DNA from: JBCBCP01 sp039817385
GTDB taxonomy: Bacteria; Pseudomonadota; Alphaproteobacteria; Rhodobacterales; Rhodobacteraceae
Length of the DNA stretch: 64,000 nt
Assembly: GCA_039817385.1 (NCBI GenBank)
Contig: JBCBVY010000001.1
Coordinates: forward strand, 682,001 to 746,000
Direction: 5' to 3'
A program made the position numbers and the translations under genes. Positions 8,722-18,357 of this stretch are shown piece after piece. Position 1 is the first letter of the stretch; each line of letters begins with the position of its first letter. The notes beneath the pieces are model-generated. The model was given only the letters and a program-made list of their open reading frames with translations, was not told where the DNA came from and did no database searches.

Positions 8722-9336
8722 ATGTCTGGACGATTCATTTCCTTCGAAGGGATCGACGGGTCCGGTAAATCCACGCAAGCCCGCTTGCTCGCCGAGGCCC
8801 TGCGCGCCGAGGGGCATGACGTGGTCCTGACCCGCGAGCCCGGCGGCTCCCCGGGGGCGGAGGAAATCCGCGCGCTGGTCCTGCAGGGCGATCCGGACCG
8901 GTGGTCCGCCCGGACCGAAATCCTGCTGTTTACCGCGGCGCGCAGGGACCATTTGGAACGCACGATTGAACCCGCGCTGGCCGCGGGCCAGATCGTGATC
9001 TGCGACCGCTTTGCTGACAGCACGCGGATGTATCAGGGCCTCAGCCGCGGCGATCTGCGCGGCATCGTCGACACGCTGCACACGCTGATGATCGGGCGCG
9101 AGCCGGACGTGACCCTGCTGATCGACATGGACCCCGAGGTCGGCCTTGCCCGCGCGAAGGGGCGGCAAGGCGCCGAAGAGCGGTTCGAGGATTTCGGCGC
9201 GGGCCTTCAGGCCCAGATGCGCGACGGGTTTCTGGCGCTGGCCGCCGAGTTTCCGGACCGGTTCCGCACCATCGACGGCGCGGCAGACCCCGAAAGCGTG
9301 GCTGCCCGCGTGCGCGCCGCCCTGCCCCCTCTATAG
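8722..9336 (+). CDS. tmk: dTMP kinase
   Basis: Thymidylate kinase (204 aa; family about 205-215), phosphorylating dTMP to dTDP for DNA synthesis. The P-loop is FEGIDGSGKST at residues 6-16. The DRF/ADS motif (ICDRFADSTRMYQG) and the LID segment (RAKGRQGAEERFED) are present. It starts 6 bases after dacC and is followed by holB, matching the common tmk-holB-tatD order. Confidence 0.96.
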   Translation: MSGRFISFEGIDGSGKSTQARLLAEALRAEGHDVVLTREPGGSPGAEEIRALVLQGDPDRWSARTEILLFTAARRDHLERTIEPALAAGQIVICDRFADSTRMYQGLSRGDLRGIVDTLHTLMIGREPDVTLLIDMDPEVGLARAKGRQGAEERFEDFGAGLQAQMRDGFLALAAEFPDRFRTIDGAADPESVAARVRAALPPL

Positions 9337-9384
9337 GGCGCCGAAGGGCTGGCCCCGCCCGCCGCCGCCCGCTAGGTAGAGCGC

Positions 9385-10518
9385 ATGGCCGACCTTCCCG
9401 CCCCTGACCAGATTGCCGGCGCGCCGCACCCGCGCGACACTGCGCAGCTATTTGGACAACACGCGGCAGAGGCCGCGTTCCTCGATGCCTTCAACAGCGG
9501 ACGTCTGCACCATGCCTGGCTGCTGACCGGCCCGCGCGGCGTGGGCAAGGCGACGCTGGCCTGGCGCATCGCGCGCTTTCTGCTGGCCACGCCCGATGAT
9601 GACGGCGGCATGTTCGCGGCCCCTGCTCCGGCCACGCTCGACATCGCGCCGGGTCACCCCGTCGCCCGCCGCCTCGCCGCAGGCTCCGATCCGGGCGTGC
9701 GCGCGGTGACGCGCAGCGCGAACGACAAAGGCGACCGGATGCGCGACCAGATCGTGGTGGACGACATCCGCGCGCTCGCGTCCTTCTTTCAGCTCTCTGC
9801 CACCGATGGCGGGCGCCGGGTGGTGATCATCGACGCCGCGGACGAGATGAACGTGCAGGCCGCCAACGCCCTTCTGAAGATGCTGGAAGAGCCGCCCGAG
9901 CGCACCACGCTGCTGCTGATCGCGCATCAGCCCGCGCGGCTTTTGCCCACCATCCGGTCCCGCTGCCGCAGCTTGCCCCTCGCGCCGCTCTTGCCTCAGG
10001 ACATGGACGCTGCGCTCGCGCAAGCGGGGCTGAACGGCGCGCAAAGCGGCCCTGCACTGGCCGAACTGGCGGGCGGCTCTGCCGGGGCGGCGATTGGCCT
10101 CGTGCAAAGCGGCGGCCTTGAGATCTACGCCGAGATTATCGCGCTTGTGGGCACGCTGCCCCAGCTGGACCGCGCCCGCGCCCTGGCCCTTGCCGAAGCG
10201 GCGGCGCAGCGCGGGGCCGAAGAAAAGCGCCGCCTGCTTTTTGCGCTGCTGGACATCGCGCTCGCGCGCCTCGCTCGCACCGGCGCCTCAGGCCGTCCGC
10301 CCGAGGTGCAGGCCGCCCCCCACGAAAGCACCGTGCTGTCCCGCCTCGCCCCCACCCCGCACGCGGGCCGCATCTGGGCGCAGGCGGCGCAGACGATCTC
10401 TGCCCGCGCGGCGCATGGGCTGGCAGTCAACCTTGACCCTGCCGCGCTCGTTCTAGATACGTTCCGACACTTAACCGAAGCGGCCCGCGCCGCCCTTCCC
10501 GTTCAGGCCCCCGCATGA
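9385..10518 (+). CDS. holB: DNA polymerase III subunit delta'
   Basis: Clamp-loader subunit (377 aa) of the replicative polymerase. It has an AAA+ N-terminal module with a Walker A-like GPRGVGKAT and the conserved LLKMLEEPP motif followed by the RSRC sensor region (TIRSRCRSLPL). It sits between tmk and tatD; its TGA overlaps the tatD ATG (ATGA), implying coupled translation. Confidence 0.93.
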   Translation: MADLPAPDQIAGAPHPRDTAQLFGQHAAEAAFLDAFNSGRLHHAWLLTGPRGVGKATLAWRIARFLLATPDDDGGMFAAPAPATLDIAPGHPVARRLAAGSDPGVRAVTRSANDKGDRMRDQIVVDDIRALASFFQLSATDGGRRVVIIDAADEMNVQAANALLKMLEEPPERTTLLLIAHQPARLLPTIRSRCRSLPLAPLLPQDMDAALAQAGLNGAQSGPALAELAGGSAGAAIGLVQSGGLEIYAEIIALVGTLPQLDRARALALAEAAAQRGAEEKRRLLFALLDIALARLARTGASGRPPEVQAAPHESTVLSRLAPTPHAGRIWAQAAQTISARAAHGLAVNLDPAALVLDTFRHLTEAARAALPVQAPA

Positions 10519-11315
10519 CCCCGCTGATCACCGACAGCCATTGCCATCTCGACTTCCCCGACTTTGATGGCCGTCTGCCCGAGGTGCTGGCCGAGGCCGC
10601 GGGCCTGGGCGTGCACCGGATGGTGACCATCTGCACCAAGCTGCGCCTTGAGCCGCAGGTGCGCGCCATCGCCGAGGCCCACGATCCGGTCTTCTATGCC
10701 GCCGGCACCCACCCGATGAGCGCGGCGGACGAGCCGATGGCCACGGTGGACGCGCTGACCACCCTTGCCCGCCACCCCAAAATGGTCGGCATCGGCGAGA
10801 CGGGGCTTGATTACCACTACACCGAAGGCAGCAAAGCGGTGCAGCAAGAAAGCCTGCGCATCCACATCGAGGCCGCGCGCCGCACTGGCCTGCCCCTGAT
10901 CATCCACGCGCGCGACGCAGATGACGACATGGCGCGCATCCTGGCCGAAGAGCACAGCGCAGGCGCCTACACCTGCGTGATGCACTGTTTTTCCTCCAGC
11001 CGCGCGCTGGCCGAGGCGGCGCTCGATCTGGGCTTTTACCTGTCGATGTCGGGAATCGCGGCCTTCCCCAAATCGACCGAACTGCGCGCGATTTTCGCCG
11101 CCGCACCGATCACCCGCATCCTCGTGGAAACCGACGCGCCCTACCTCGCCCCGCCCCCGCACCGGGGCAAACGCAACCAGCCCGCCTATGTCGCGCATAC
11201 CGCGCAAAAGGGAGCGGAGGTCTTTGGCATGGACTATCCCGCCTTCGCCGCGCAGGTGGAGGCCAATTTCAAGGCGCTCTTTTCCAAGGCCGCCACGTGG
11301 GAGCAGGCCGCATGA
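10515..11315 (+). CDS. tatD: TatD-family metal-dependent DNase
   Basis: TIM-barrel hydrolase (266 aa). Metal-binding motifs are visible: DSHCHLDF at the N-terminus, GETGLDYH in the middle, IIHARDA, and ETDAPYLAP near the C-terminus. Family members act as 3'-5' exonucleases or AP endonucleases in DNA repair. It overlaps holB by 4 bases and the downstream metallo-hydrolase by 4 bases (ATGA), so all are probably one transcript. Confidence 0.93.
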   Translation: MTPLITDSHCHLDFPDFDGRLPEVLAEAAGLGVHRMVTICTKLRLEPQVRAIAEAHDPVFYAAGTHPMSAADEPMATVDALTTLARHPKMVGIGETGLDYHYTEGSKAVQQESLRIHIEAARRTGLPLIIHARDADDDMARILAEEHSAGAYTCVMHCFSSSRALAEAALDLGFYLSMSGIAAFPKSTELRAIFAAAPITRILVETDAPYLAPPPHRGKRNQPAYVAHTAQKGAEVFGMDYPAFAAQVEANFKALFSKAATWEQAA

Positions 11316-12103
11316 TGCGCTTCACGATCCTTGGCTGCGGGTCATCGGGGGGCGTTCCGCGCCTTGGCGGGCACTGGGGCGCGTGCGATCCGGCAAACCC
11401 CAAAAACCGCCGCCGCCGCTGCTCCATGCTGGTGGAGCGGGTGGGGCCGGAGGGCACAACCACCATCCTCATCGACACCTCCCCCGACCTGCGCAGCCAG
11501 CTGCTCGACGCCGAGGTCGGACGGCTCGACGCGGTGGTCTACACCCACAGCCACGCCGACCACGTGCACGGCATCGACGATCTGCGCATGATCGTCTTCA
11601 ATATGCGCGCGCGCCTGCCGGTCTGGGCCGATGGCGCCACAACCGAGGCGCTGATGTCGCGCTTTGCCTATGCCTTCCTTCAACCGCCCGGCTCCCCCTA
11701 CCCGCCGATCCTAGACATCAACGAGATTGACGGCGACGTGACGATTCATGGCCCCGGCGGGGCGATCACTCTGACGCCTTTCGACGTCAACCACGGCTCC
11801 ATCGACAGCTTGGGCTTTCGCATCGGCGATCTGGCCTACCTGCCCGACGTGGCCAGCATCCCCGATGCGTCATGGGACGTGCTGCAAAACCTTGACGTCT
11901 GGATCGTCGACGCCCTGCGCCGCGACCCGCACCCGACGCACAGCCACCTCGCCCAGACGCTGGACTGGATCGACCGCGCGGCCCCAAAACGCGCCGTGCT
12001 CACCAACATGCATATCGATCTGGACTATGAAACGGTCGCCGCCGAAACCGCGGACCACATCACCCCGGCCTTCGACGGCATGACCATTGAGCTTCCGGCC
12101 TGA
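11312..12103 (+). CDS. MBL-fold metallo-hydrolase (PhnP/RNase Z-like)
   Basis: Metallo-beta-lactamase-fold phosphodiesterase (263 aa). The N-terminal FTILGCGSSGGVPR and the metal motif THSHADHVHGIDD match the PhnP/RNase Z-like group, with DVNHG and NMHIDLDY further on. The start at 11312 gives an ATGA overlap with tatD; an adjacent ATG at 11315 is equally possible. The pairing with tatD is widespread in alphaproteobacteria. The substrate is uncertain: a cyclic phosphate or RNA-derived phosphodiester is likely, and there is no phosphonate operon nearby to support PhnP itself. Confidence 0.87.
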   Translation: MMRFTILGCGSSGGVPRLGGHWGACDPANPKNRRRRCSMLVERVGPEGTTTILIDTSPDLRSQLLDAEVGRLDAVVYTHSHADHVHGIDDLRMIVFNMRARLPVWADGATTEALMSRFAYAFLQPPGSPYPPILDINEIDGDVTIHGPGGAITLTPFDVNHGSIDSLGFRIGDLAYLPDVASIPDASWDVLQNLDVWIVDALRRDPHPTHSHLAQTLDWIDRAAPKRAVLTNMHIDLDYETVAAETADHITPAFDGMTIELPA

Positions 12104-12166
12104 GACCCCTTCACTTAGCAAAATAAACTCCCCCCGGAGGGCCGGTTAGAGGCTAAGCTCCGCCCA

Positions 12167-13093
12167 ATGCAGGCTCTTCTCGACGTTATCCTCCCGGTCT
12201 TTCTGGTCATCGCGACCGGCTACGTGCTGACCTGGCGCGGCTACTTCCCGATCAGCGGGATCGACGGGGTGATGAAGTTCACCCAGGGCTTCGCCATCCC
12301 CTGCCTGCTCTTTCAGGCCATCGCCAATATCGACCTGGGGGCCACCTTCCATCCCGGCCTTCTGACCAGCTTCTACGTGGGCGCAGGCACCTGCTTTGCC
12401 CTGGGCATCTTTGGCGCACGGGCGCTTGGCCGCGACTGGGAAGACGCGGTGGTGATCGGCTTTGCCTGCCTCTTTTCCAACTCGGTCCTGCTGGGCCTTG
12501 CGATCACCGAGCGCGCCTATGGCGCGGATGCGATGGCGGGCAACTTTGCCATCGTCGCCCTGCATTCGCCCTTTTGCTACGGCCTCGGGATCACGGTGAT
12601 GGAGGTCGTGCGCAACCGCGGCCAGCGCCCCGCCGCAATGGCGCGCGCGGTGCTGCGCGCGATGTTCCGTAATGCGCTGGTGATCGGCATCCTTCTGGGC
12701 TTTGCGGTGAACCTCTCGGGCCTTACCATGCCCCGCGTGATCGACGACGCGCTGGACCTCATTGTGCGCGCGGCGCTGCCTGCGGCCTTGTTTGCGCTTG
12801 GCGGCGTGCTCTACCAATACCGGCCCGAGGGGGACAAAACGATCATCGCGATGATCTGCGTGATTGCCCTTGTCCTCCACCCGACGATCACCTGGGGTCT
12901 CGGCAGCGCGCTGGAGGTGCCGCAAGACCTCTTCCGCTCCGCGGTGCTGACGGCGGCGATGGCGCCGGGTTTCAACGCCTATATCTTTGCTGATCTTTAC
13001 GGCCGCGCACGGCGGGTTGCGGCCTCTGCGGTGCTGGTGGCCACGGCGGCCTCGGTGCTCACGGCCTGGGGCTGGCTGGTGGTGCTCGGCTAA
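12167..13093 (+). CDS. AEC-family (auxin efflux carrier type) transporter
   Basis: Inner-membrane carrier (308 aa) with about ten hydrophobic segments and the family opening DVILPVFLVIATGYVLTWRG. The AEC family moves small organic anions such as malate or malonate in bacteria. It ends one base before the convergently transcribed yihY-type gene, so the two genes abut tail to tail at 13093/13094. Substrate unknown. Confidence 0.88.
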   Translation: MQALLDVILPVFLVIATGYVLTWRGYFPISGIDGVMKFTQGFAIPCLLFQAIANIDLGATFHPGLLTSFYVGAGTCFALGIFGARALGRDWEDAVVIGFACLFSNSVLLGLAITERAYGADAMAGNFAIVALHSPFCYGLGITVMEVVRNRGQRPAAMARAVLRAMFRNALVIGILLGFAVNLSGLTMPRVIDDALDLIVRAALPAALFALGGVLYQYRPEGDKTIIAMICVIALVLHPTITWGLGSALEVPQDLFRSAVLTAAMAPGFNAYIFADLYGRARRVAASAVLVATAASVLTAWGWLVVLG

Positions 13094-13933
13094 TCAATCC
13101 CGCAGCGCAGCGTTCAGCGCCCCGCCGAGCAGCACCAAAAGCGCCGACAGGAACAACCACATCAACAGCGCAATCACCGCACCGATGGAGCCGTAGATCT
13201 CATTGTATTGCGCAAACTGCGCGAGGTAGATCGAAAACCCCGCCGAGGCCGCCGTCCAGCCCAGCGTCGCGGCAAGTGCGCCCGGCGACAGCCACGCGCC
13301 GCCCGCCCCCGTCACGTTCGGCCCGATCCGCAGGATCAGCGCAAAGCCCGCCAGCAGCACGCCAATCACCAGCGCCCAGCGCAGCGTGTTCAGCAGAACC
13401 ACCGTTTGCGGCCCGCCCAGCAAAGCATCCGGCACAAAGGCGAGCGCAATGGGCGCCACCACAATACCCGCCAGCGCCACCAGCGCCACGCCGATCAGCG
13501 CGAGCGTCAGCGCCAGCGCGCGCAGCGCATGCGACAGCCCCTTGCGGTTTGGCACGCCGTAAATGGCATTCAGCCCGCGCATCAGCGCCGCCACCCCGGC
13601 CCGCGCCGTCCAGATCGCAACGCCCAGAGAGACCGCACCGGCCCAGCCCAGCGTCTGGCCACTCGCGCTGGTCAGTTGCAGCACCTGTTGGCGGATCAGG
13701 GCATAGACCTCGTCCGGGATCAGGGCGCTGAACCGCTCCATCTCCTGCGCGACAACGCCCGCATCCGACACGAGCCCCCACAGCGCGATGACGGCGGACA
13801 GCGCAGGGAAAATCGACAGGATGCCATAAAACGCGCAGCCCGCGGCGACCAGAAAGAGGTTCTTGTCATCCAGCGCCTCCAACGAGGCACCAATCGCGCG
13901 GCCCCAGCGGCGCATCTGGCGCAAGGTGCTCAT
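13094..13933 (-). CDS. YihY/UPF0761 (BrkB-like) inner-membrane protein
   Basis: Predicted inner-membrane protein of 279 aa with about six membrane segments. The region GCAFYGILSIFPALSAVIALWG is the conserved YihY/BrkB core (about residues 32-53), followed by the usual WTARAGVAALMRGLNAIYG block. Once annotated as ribonuclease BN, the family has no firm biochemical function; a role in membrane integrity or transport is suggested. The ATG at 13933 gives the expected length. Confidence 0.88.
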   Translation of the reverse strand: MSTLRQMRRWGRAIGASLEALDDKNLFLVAAGCAFYGILSIFPALSAVIALWGLVSDAGVVAQEMERFSALIPDEVYALIRQQVLQLTSASGQTLGWAGAVSLGVAIWTARAGVAALMRGLNAIYGVPNRKGLSHALRALALTLALIGVALVALAGIVVAPIALAFVPDALLGGPQTVVLLNTLRWALVIGVLLAGFALILRIGPNVTGAGGAWLSPGALAATLGWTAASAGFSIYLAQFAQYNEIYGSIGAVIALLMWLFLSALLVLLGGALNAALRD

Positions 13934-14040
13934 GGGCGCGCGGCCCCGGATCTGGCACAGGTCATGCGGCGCCTTTCACGTGGTTCGGTGTGCAGCCTAG
14001 CGATGCACACGCGTGATGCAAATCCGGCCAGCGAAACAGG

Positions 14041-14070
14041 AAAGGGCGCGCCCGGTGCCCGGACGCGCCC
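14041..14070 (-). terminator. Rho-independent-type terminator of acnB
   Basis: Minus-strand hairpin: GGGCGCG (14064-14070) pairs with CGCGCCC (14044-14050), extended by CCGG pairs, closed by a short loop and followed by TTT. It lies 21 bases beyond the acnB stop. Confidence 0.75.
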
Positions 14071-14090
14071 CCACTCTTTAGCTCAGCGGA

Positions 14091-16880
14091 TCAGAAATGG
14101 ACCGACCGGCTCAGCCCCGGCTTCGCCACCGGCGGCGCGAACTTGGTCAGGTCGATGCCTTGCACCGCGGCCTTGTACTCGCTCAGCGTAGGCGTGCGGC
14201 CCAGAATGGCGGACAGAACCACAACCGGGGTGGAGGCGAGCAGGGATTCCCCGGCCTTCTCCGCGCTGTCCTCGACCACGCGGCCCTTGAACAGGCGTGT
14301 GGAGGTCGCGAGCACCGTGTCGCCCTTCGCGGCCTTTTCCTGGTTGCCCATGCACAGGTTACAGCCCGGACGCTCAAGATAGAGGATGTTCTCATACTCC
14401 GTCCGCGCGGTGGTCTTGGGTGCGGCATCGTCAAACTCAAAGCCCGAATAGCGCTGGAGCACGTCCCAGTCGCCCTCTTCCTTCAGCTCGTCGATGATGT
14501 TGTAGGTCGGCGCGGCAACGACCAGCGGGGCCTTGAATTCGACGGTCCCCGTCTCCGCCTCAAGGTTCTTCAGCATCTGCGCCACGATCTTCATGTCACC
14601 CTTGTGCACCATGCACGAGCCGACAAAGCCGAGGTCGACCTTCTTTTCCGCGCCGTAATAGCTGATCGGGCGGATGGTGTCGTGGGTGTAGCGCTTGGAG
14701 ACGTCCGGGTTGCTCACATCCGGGTCGGCGATCATCGGCTCCTGAATGGCGTCGAGATCGACGACAACCTCCGCGAAATACTTCGCGGTGTCGTCCGGGC
14801 GCAGGGCCGATTTCTCGCCCGAGCGGATCATCGCGATGCGCGCCTCCGCGATGTCGATCAGGCCTTGCAGCATCGCCACATCGTTATCCATGCCCTTGTC
14901 GATCATGACCTGGATGCGGTCGCGGGCGATCTCAAGGCTGGCAATGAGCGTCTCATCGTCCGAGATGCAGATCGACGCCTTCGCCTTCATCTCCGCCGTC
15001 CAGTCGGTGAAGGTGAAGGCCTGATCGGCCAGCAGCGTGCCGATATGCACTTCGATCACGCGGCCCTGAAAGACGTTGTCGCCGTGCTGGGCAAGCATCT
15101 GCGCCTGCGTGGCGTGCACCACGTCGCGGAAATCCATGTGATCGGCCATTTCGCCGGTGAAGGTGACCTTCACGCTTTCGGGGATCGGCATCGACGCCTC
15201 ACCCGTGGCCAGCGCCAGCGCCACCGTGCCCGAATCCGCGCCAAAGGCCACGCCCTTGGACATGCGCGTGTGGCTGTCGCCGCCGATGATGATCGCCCAG
15301 TCATCCACCGTAATGTCGTTCAGCACCTTGTGGATCACGTCCGTCATGGAGTGGTATTCACCCTTCGGATCGCGCGCGGTGATCAGGCCGAACTTGTTCA
15401 TGAAAGCCATGAGCCGCGGCGTGTTCGCCTGCGCCTTGAGGTCCCAGACCGAAGCGGTGTGGCAGCCCGACTGATAGGCGCCGTCAACCGAAGGGGAGAC
15501 AACGGTGGCCGCCATCGCCTCCAGCTCTTGCATGGTCATCAGGCCCGTCGTGTCCTGGCTGCCCACGATGTTGACCTTTGCGCGCACGTCGGACCCTGCG
15601 TGCAGGACGGTGCCCGGAGCGACGCCGCGTGCGTTGGCGTTAAAGATCTTCTCAACCGCGGTCAGGCCCTGACCTTCGTGGCTTATCTCGCGGCTGGGGG
15701 CAAAGGCGCTTTGCAGCGGCACACCCAGCGCTTCGGCGGCAAATGTCTGCAGCTTCTTGCCAAAGACAATCGCATAGGACCCGCCCGCGCGCATGAATTC
15801 CATCTTTTGCGGCGTGAAGGAGCCTGCCATATCCACCAGCTCTTCGCCGTCCGCGCTATAAAGCTTTTTGGCCTTGGTGTTGATCTTCAGCACCGTCCCG
15901 GTTTCCACCGAATAGCGCTGTTCGAGGATTTCATTGCCCGCGTTATCGAGGATGGGCTTGCCATCCTCGCCCACCTTTTTCACCCAGTTCTTCAGGTCAA
16001 CGCCGATGCCGCCGGTCACGCCCACGGTGGTCAGAAAGATCGGCGAAATCCCGTTAGTGCCGGCCACAACCGGGGCGATGTTGACAAAGGGCACATAGGG
16101 CGAGGCCTGCTTGCCGGTCCAGAGGGCCACGTTGTTCACCCCCGACATGCGCGAGGAGCCCACGCCCATTGTCCCCTTTTCGGCGATCAGCATGACGCGC
16201 GCGTTCGGGTGCTTGAGCTTGAGCGCCTCGATCTCGGCCTGCGCCTCAGGGGAGATCATGCACTTGCCGTGAAGTTCCCGGTCCGCGCGGCTGTGCGCCT
16301 GGTTGCCGGGACTGAGCAGGTCGGTCGAAATGTCGCCTTCGGCGGCGATATAGGTGACAACCTCGATCTCTTCGTCGATCTCGGGCAGCTTGGTGAAGAA
16401 TTCGGCCTTGGCGTAGCTTTCGACGACATCTTTTGCGACGGCATTGCCCGCGTCCAGCGCCGCCTTCAACCGGTCCGTGTCCGCCTCGTAGAGGAACACC
16501 TGGGTCTTCAGCACGGCGCCCGCCTGCGCCGCGATGGCGGCATCCGCGCCCAGCGCAAGGTCCAGCAGCACCTCGACCGAGGGGCCGCCCTTCATGTGCG
16601 AGAGCAGCTCAAACGCGAAATCGCGGCTGATCTCCGGCACGATGGCCTCGCTTTGCACGATTTTCTTGAGGAACGCAGCCTTCACCCCGGCCGCGGACGT
16701 TGTGCCCGGCAGGGTGTTGTAGATGAAATAGTGCAGCGCATCCGCCCGGTGCGGGCTGGCGGTGTCGCTGATCAGGTCGATGACTTCGGCGGTCAGCGCA
16801 CCGTCATCGATCGGCTTGGGGTTCAGCCCCTCTGCCTTGCGGGTTTCGATTTCTTCAAGATAGGCTGTGTAAAGGCTCAT
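14091..16880 (-). CDS. acnB: Bifunctional aconitate hydratase 2 / 2-methylisocitrate dehydratase
   Basis: TCA-cycle enzyme (929 aa) with a [4Fe-4S] cluster, isomerising citrate and isocitrate; the AcnB family also acts on 2-methylisocitrate. The start MSLYTAYLEEIETRKAEG is the family N-terminus, with AGGACA upstream, so the longer reading to 16994 is rejected. The order is HEAT-like N-terminal region, swivel domain, then catalytic domains. Cluster cysteines lie in GFVGSCMVHKGD and CNLCMGNQ near the C-terminus. The complementary strand carries a 970-codon open frame through the whole gene, a codon-bias artefact. Confidence 0.97.
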   Translation of the reverse strand: MSLYTAYLEEIETRKAEGLNPKPIDDGALTAEVIDLISDTASPHRADALHYFIYNTLPGTTSAAGVKAAFLKKIVQSEAIVPEISRDFAFELLSHMKGGPSVEVLLDLALGADAAIAAQAGAVLKTQVFLYEADTDRLKAALDAGNAVAKDVVESYAKAEFFTKLPEIDEEIEVVTYIAAEGDISTDLLSPGNQAHSRADRELHGKCMISPEAQAEIEALKLKHPNARVMLIAEKGTMGVGSSRMSGVNNVALWTGKQASPYVPFVNIAPVVAGTNGISPIFLTTVGVTGGIGVDLKNWVKKVGEDGKPILDNAGNEILEQRYSVETGTVLKINTKAKKLYSADGEELVDMAGSFTPQKMEFMRAGGSYAIVFGKKLQTFAAEALGVPLQSAFAPSREISHEGQGLTAVEKIFNANARGVAPGTVLHAGSDVRAKVNIVGSQDTTGLMTMQELEAMAATVVSPSVDGAYQSGCHTASVWDLKAQANTPRLMAFMNKFGLITARDPKGEYHSMTDVIHKVLNDITVDDWAIIIGGDSHTRMSKGVAFGADSGTVALALATGEASMPIPESVKVTFTGEMADHMDFRDVVHATQAQMLAQHGDNVFQGRVIEVHIGTLLADQAFTFTDWTAEMKAKASICISDDETLIASLEIARDRIQVMIDKGMDNDVAMLQGLIDIAEARIAMIRSGEKSALRPDDTAKYFAEVVVDLDAIQEPMIADPDVSNPDVSKRYTHDTIRPISYYGAEKKVDLGFVGSCMVHKGDMKIVAQMLKNLEAETGTVEFKAPLVVAAPTYNIIDELKEEGDWDVLQRYSGFEFDDAAPKTTARTEYENILYLERPGCNLCMGNQEKAAKGDTVLATSTRLFKGRVVEDSAEKAGESLLASTPVVVLSAILGRTPTLSEYKAAVQGIDLTKFAPPVAKPGLSRSVHF

Positions 16881-17260
16881 GGCGGTGTCCTGGCATTTGG
16901 CGTTGGGCTCTCTGCCGACGCAGGCGAGAGGTGGGCTCGGCGGGCGTCCGTAGAATTGTATGCCGTCGTATACCGCGCTCTGGGCGTCGCGCAAGGCTTT
17001 GTTCTATGACATGTTGACACATGCGCTGTCGGCACGCGGACGCTCGGCGCCGTAAAGACCACCTCTGCCGCCGCTCTGCGCGGCGGGCGCCCCCTGTGCA
17101 AATACGTGCATCCCAATCACACCGGAACACTGGGGTCGCGACCCAAAACCTCATCGCGGCACCCGCGCCATGCCCGCGGTAAGGGCTATGCGCGTTGTCG
17201 CATTTTCGTTACACTGCACGCGTAGGTGCCCCAAGAATGGTCTAGCGCAAGGACCCGCCT
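16881..17260. other. Divergent promoter region, acnB / GT2 operon
   Basis: This 380-base non-coding stretch separates two divergent genes and must hold both promoters. It includes an inverted repeat CATGT-TGAC-ACATG at 17010-17023, a possible operator. No convincing -10/-35 pair, riboswitch or small RNA could be assigned by eye. Confidence 0.4.
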
Positions 17261-18037
17261 GTGCGAAATACAGCACCCCGTTTTGCTATTGTCATCCCGA
17301 TGAAGGACGAAGCCGACGCCTGCACGGCACTGCTTGACGGATGTGCGGACGCGGTCTCGACCCTCGCACCGTTCGAGATTTGCGTGACCGATGACGGCTC
17401 CAGCGATGGCACATACGAAAAACTGCGGGCCTGGGCCGACACGCGGCCCGATATCGCGATGACCGTGCTGCGACACCCGACCGCGGCGGGACAATCGGCG
17501 GCAGTGCACTCCGCGGTGCGCGCAGCGCGCGCGCCAATCATCGTTATGCTCGACGGCGATGGCCAGAACCCGCCAGAGGAGCTGCCGAACCTGCTGGCAC
17601 CGCTGCTGGCCGAGGGTGCGGACCCGAAGCTGGGCCTCGTGGCTGGCCAACGGATCAAACGCGCGGACAGTGCCTCGAAACGCATCGCCTCGCGGCTGGC
17701 CAATGGGCTGCGCCGCACCCTGCTGGCGGACGGCACGCGCGACACGGGCTGCGGGCTCAAAGCGTTCCGGCGCGAGGCGTTCCTCGCGCTGCCCTATTTC
17801 GACCACATGCACCGCTACCTTCCCGCGCTGTTCCAGCGCGATGGCTGGACCATTGCCCATGTGGACGTGGCGCACCGGGAACGGGAAACCGGGCAGTCCA
17901 AATACACCAATTTTGGCCGCGCGCTGGTCGGCGTGTCGGACCTTTTGGGCGTGGCCTGGCTGATCCGGCGCAAGCGCCGCGTCCTGCCGCGCGAGGTTGA
18001 GCGGATCGAACTGGGGAGCGCGCCGTGGAGGATCTGA
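17261..18037 (+). CDS. Glycosyltransferase family 2 (dolichol/undecaprenyl-phosphate sugar synthase-like)
   Basis: GT-A fold transferase (258 aa) resembling dolichol-phosphate mannose synthase. It has the nucleotide-binding opening FAIVIPMKDEAD, TDDGSSDGT, the metal motif in MLDGDGQNPPEE, and a DTGCGLKAFRREAF acceptor segment. No C-terminal membrane helices are seen. It uses a GTG start with AAGGA 7 bases upstream. It probably makes a polyprenyl-phosphate sugar, the donor for the GT39 enzymes encoded downstream. First gene of a five-gene overlapping operon; the 3' end overlaps the next gene by 13 bases. Confidence 0.88.
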   Translation: MRNTAPRFAIVIPMKDEADACTALLDGCADAVSTLAPFEICVTDDGSSDGTYEKLRAWADTRPDIAMTVLRHPTAAGQSAAVHSAVRAARAPIIVMLDGDGQNPPEELPNLLAPLLAEGADPKLGLVAGQRIKRADSASKRIASRLANGLRRTLLADGTRDTGCGLKAFRREAFLALPYFDHMHRYLPALFQRDGWTIAHVDVAHRERETGQSKYTNFGRALVGVSDLLGVAWLIRRKRRVLPREVERIELGSAPWRI

Positions 18038-18357
18038 TTTTCCGCCTGCTCCTTGTCGACAGCTGGCCCGAGGTCGCGCTGGCCCTGTTTGGTCTGTGCG
18101 CGCAGGCGATTTTCATGTGCCGCTTCATCATTCAGTGGATCGCCTCCGAACGCGCGGGCCGGTCTTACGTGCCGGTCGCGTTTTGGTATATCTCGATCTG
18201 CGGGGGGCTCTGCCTTGCGACCTATGGTGTGCTCAGGCAGGACATTGTCATCGTTTTGGGCCAGACCCTGGGCCTGACGGTCTATGTCCGCAATCTGATG
18301 CTGATCTACCGCGGCGCCCGCGCCCGAGATGAAGAGATCAAGCAAGAGCTCTCATGA
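18025..18357 (+). CDS. Lipid-A-disaccharide synthase N-terminal domain (LAB_N) membrane protein
   Basis: Small membrane protein (110 aa) consisting only of a LAB_N domain: about three hydrophobic segments with the typical FMCRFIIQWIASE and YISICGGLCLATYG motifs and a YVRNLMLIYR end. The GTG at 18025 overlaps the upstream glycosyltransferase gene, with GGGGAG before it. Free-standing LAB_N proteins commonly accompany GT2 and GT39 enzymes in lipid-sugar modification clusters. Its biochemical role is not established; it may act as an accessory subunit or in flipping of the lipid-linked sugar. Confidence 0.85.
   Translation: MEDLIFRLLLVDSWPEVALALFGLCAQAIFMCRFIIQWIASERAGRSYVPVAFWYISICGGLCLATYGVLRQDIVIVLGQTLGLTVYVRNLMLIYRGARARDEEIKQELS

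Noticed and set aside
14097..17009. 970-codon open frame on the plus strand
   Set aside because: It is the exact antisense of acnB, open because GC-rich codon bias removes stops from the complementary frame. Its product is Arg/His/Gly-rich with no motif.
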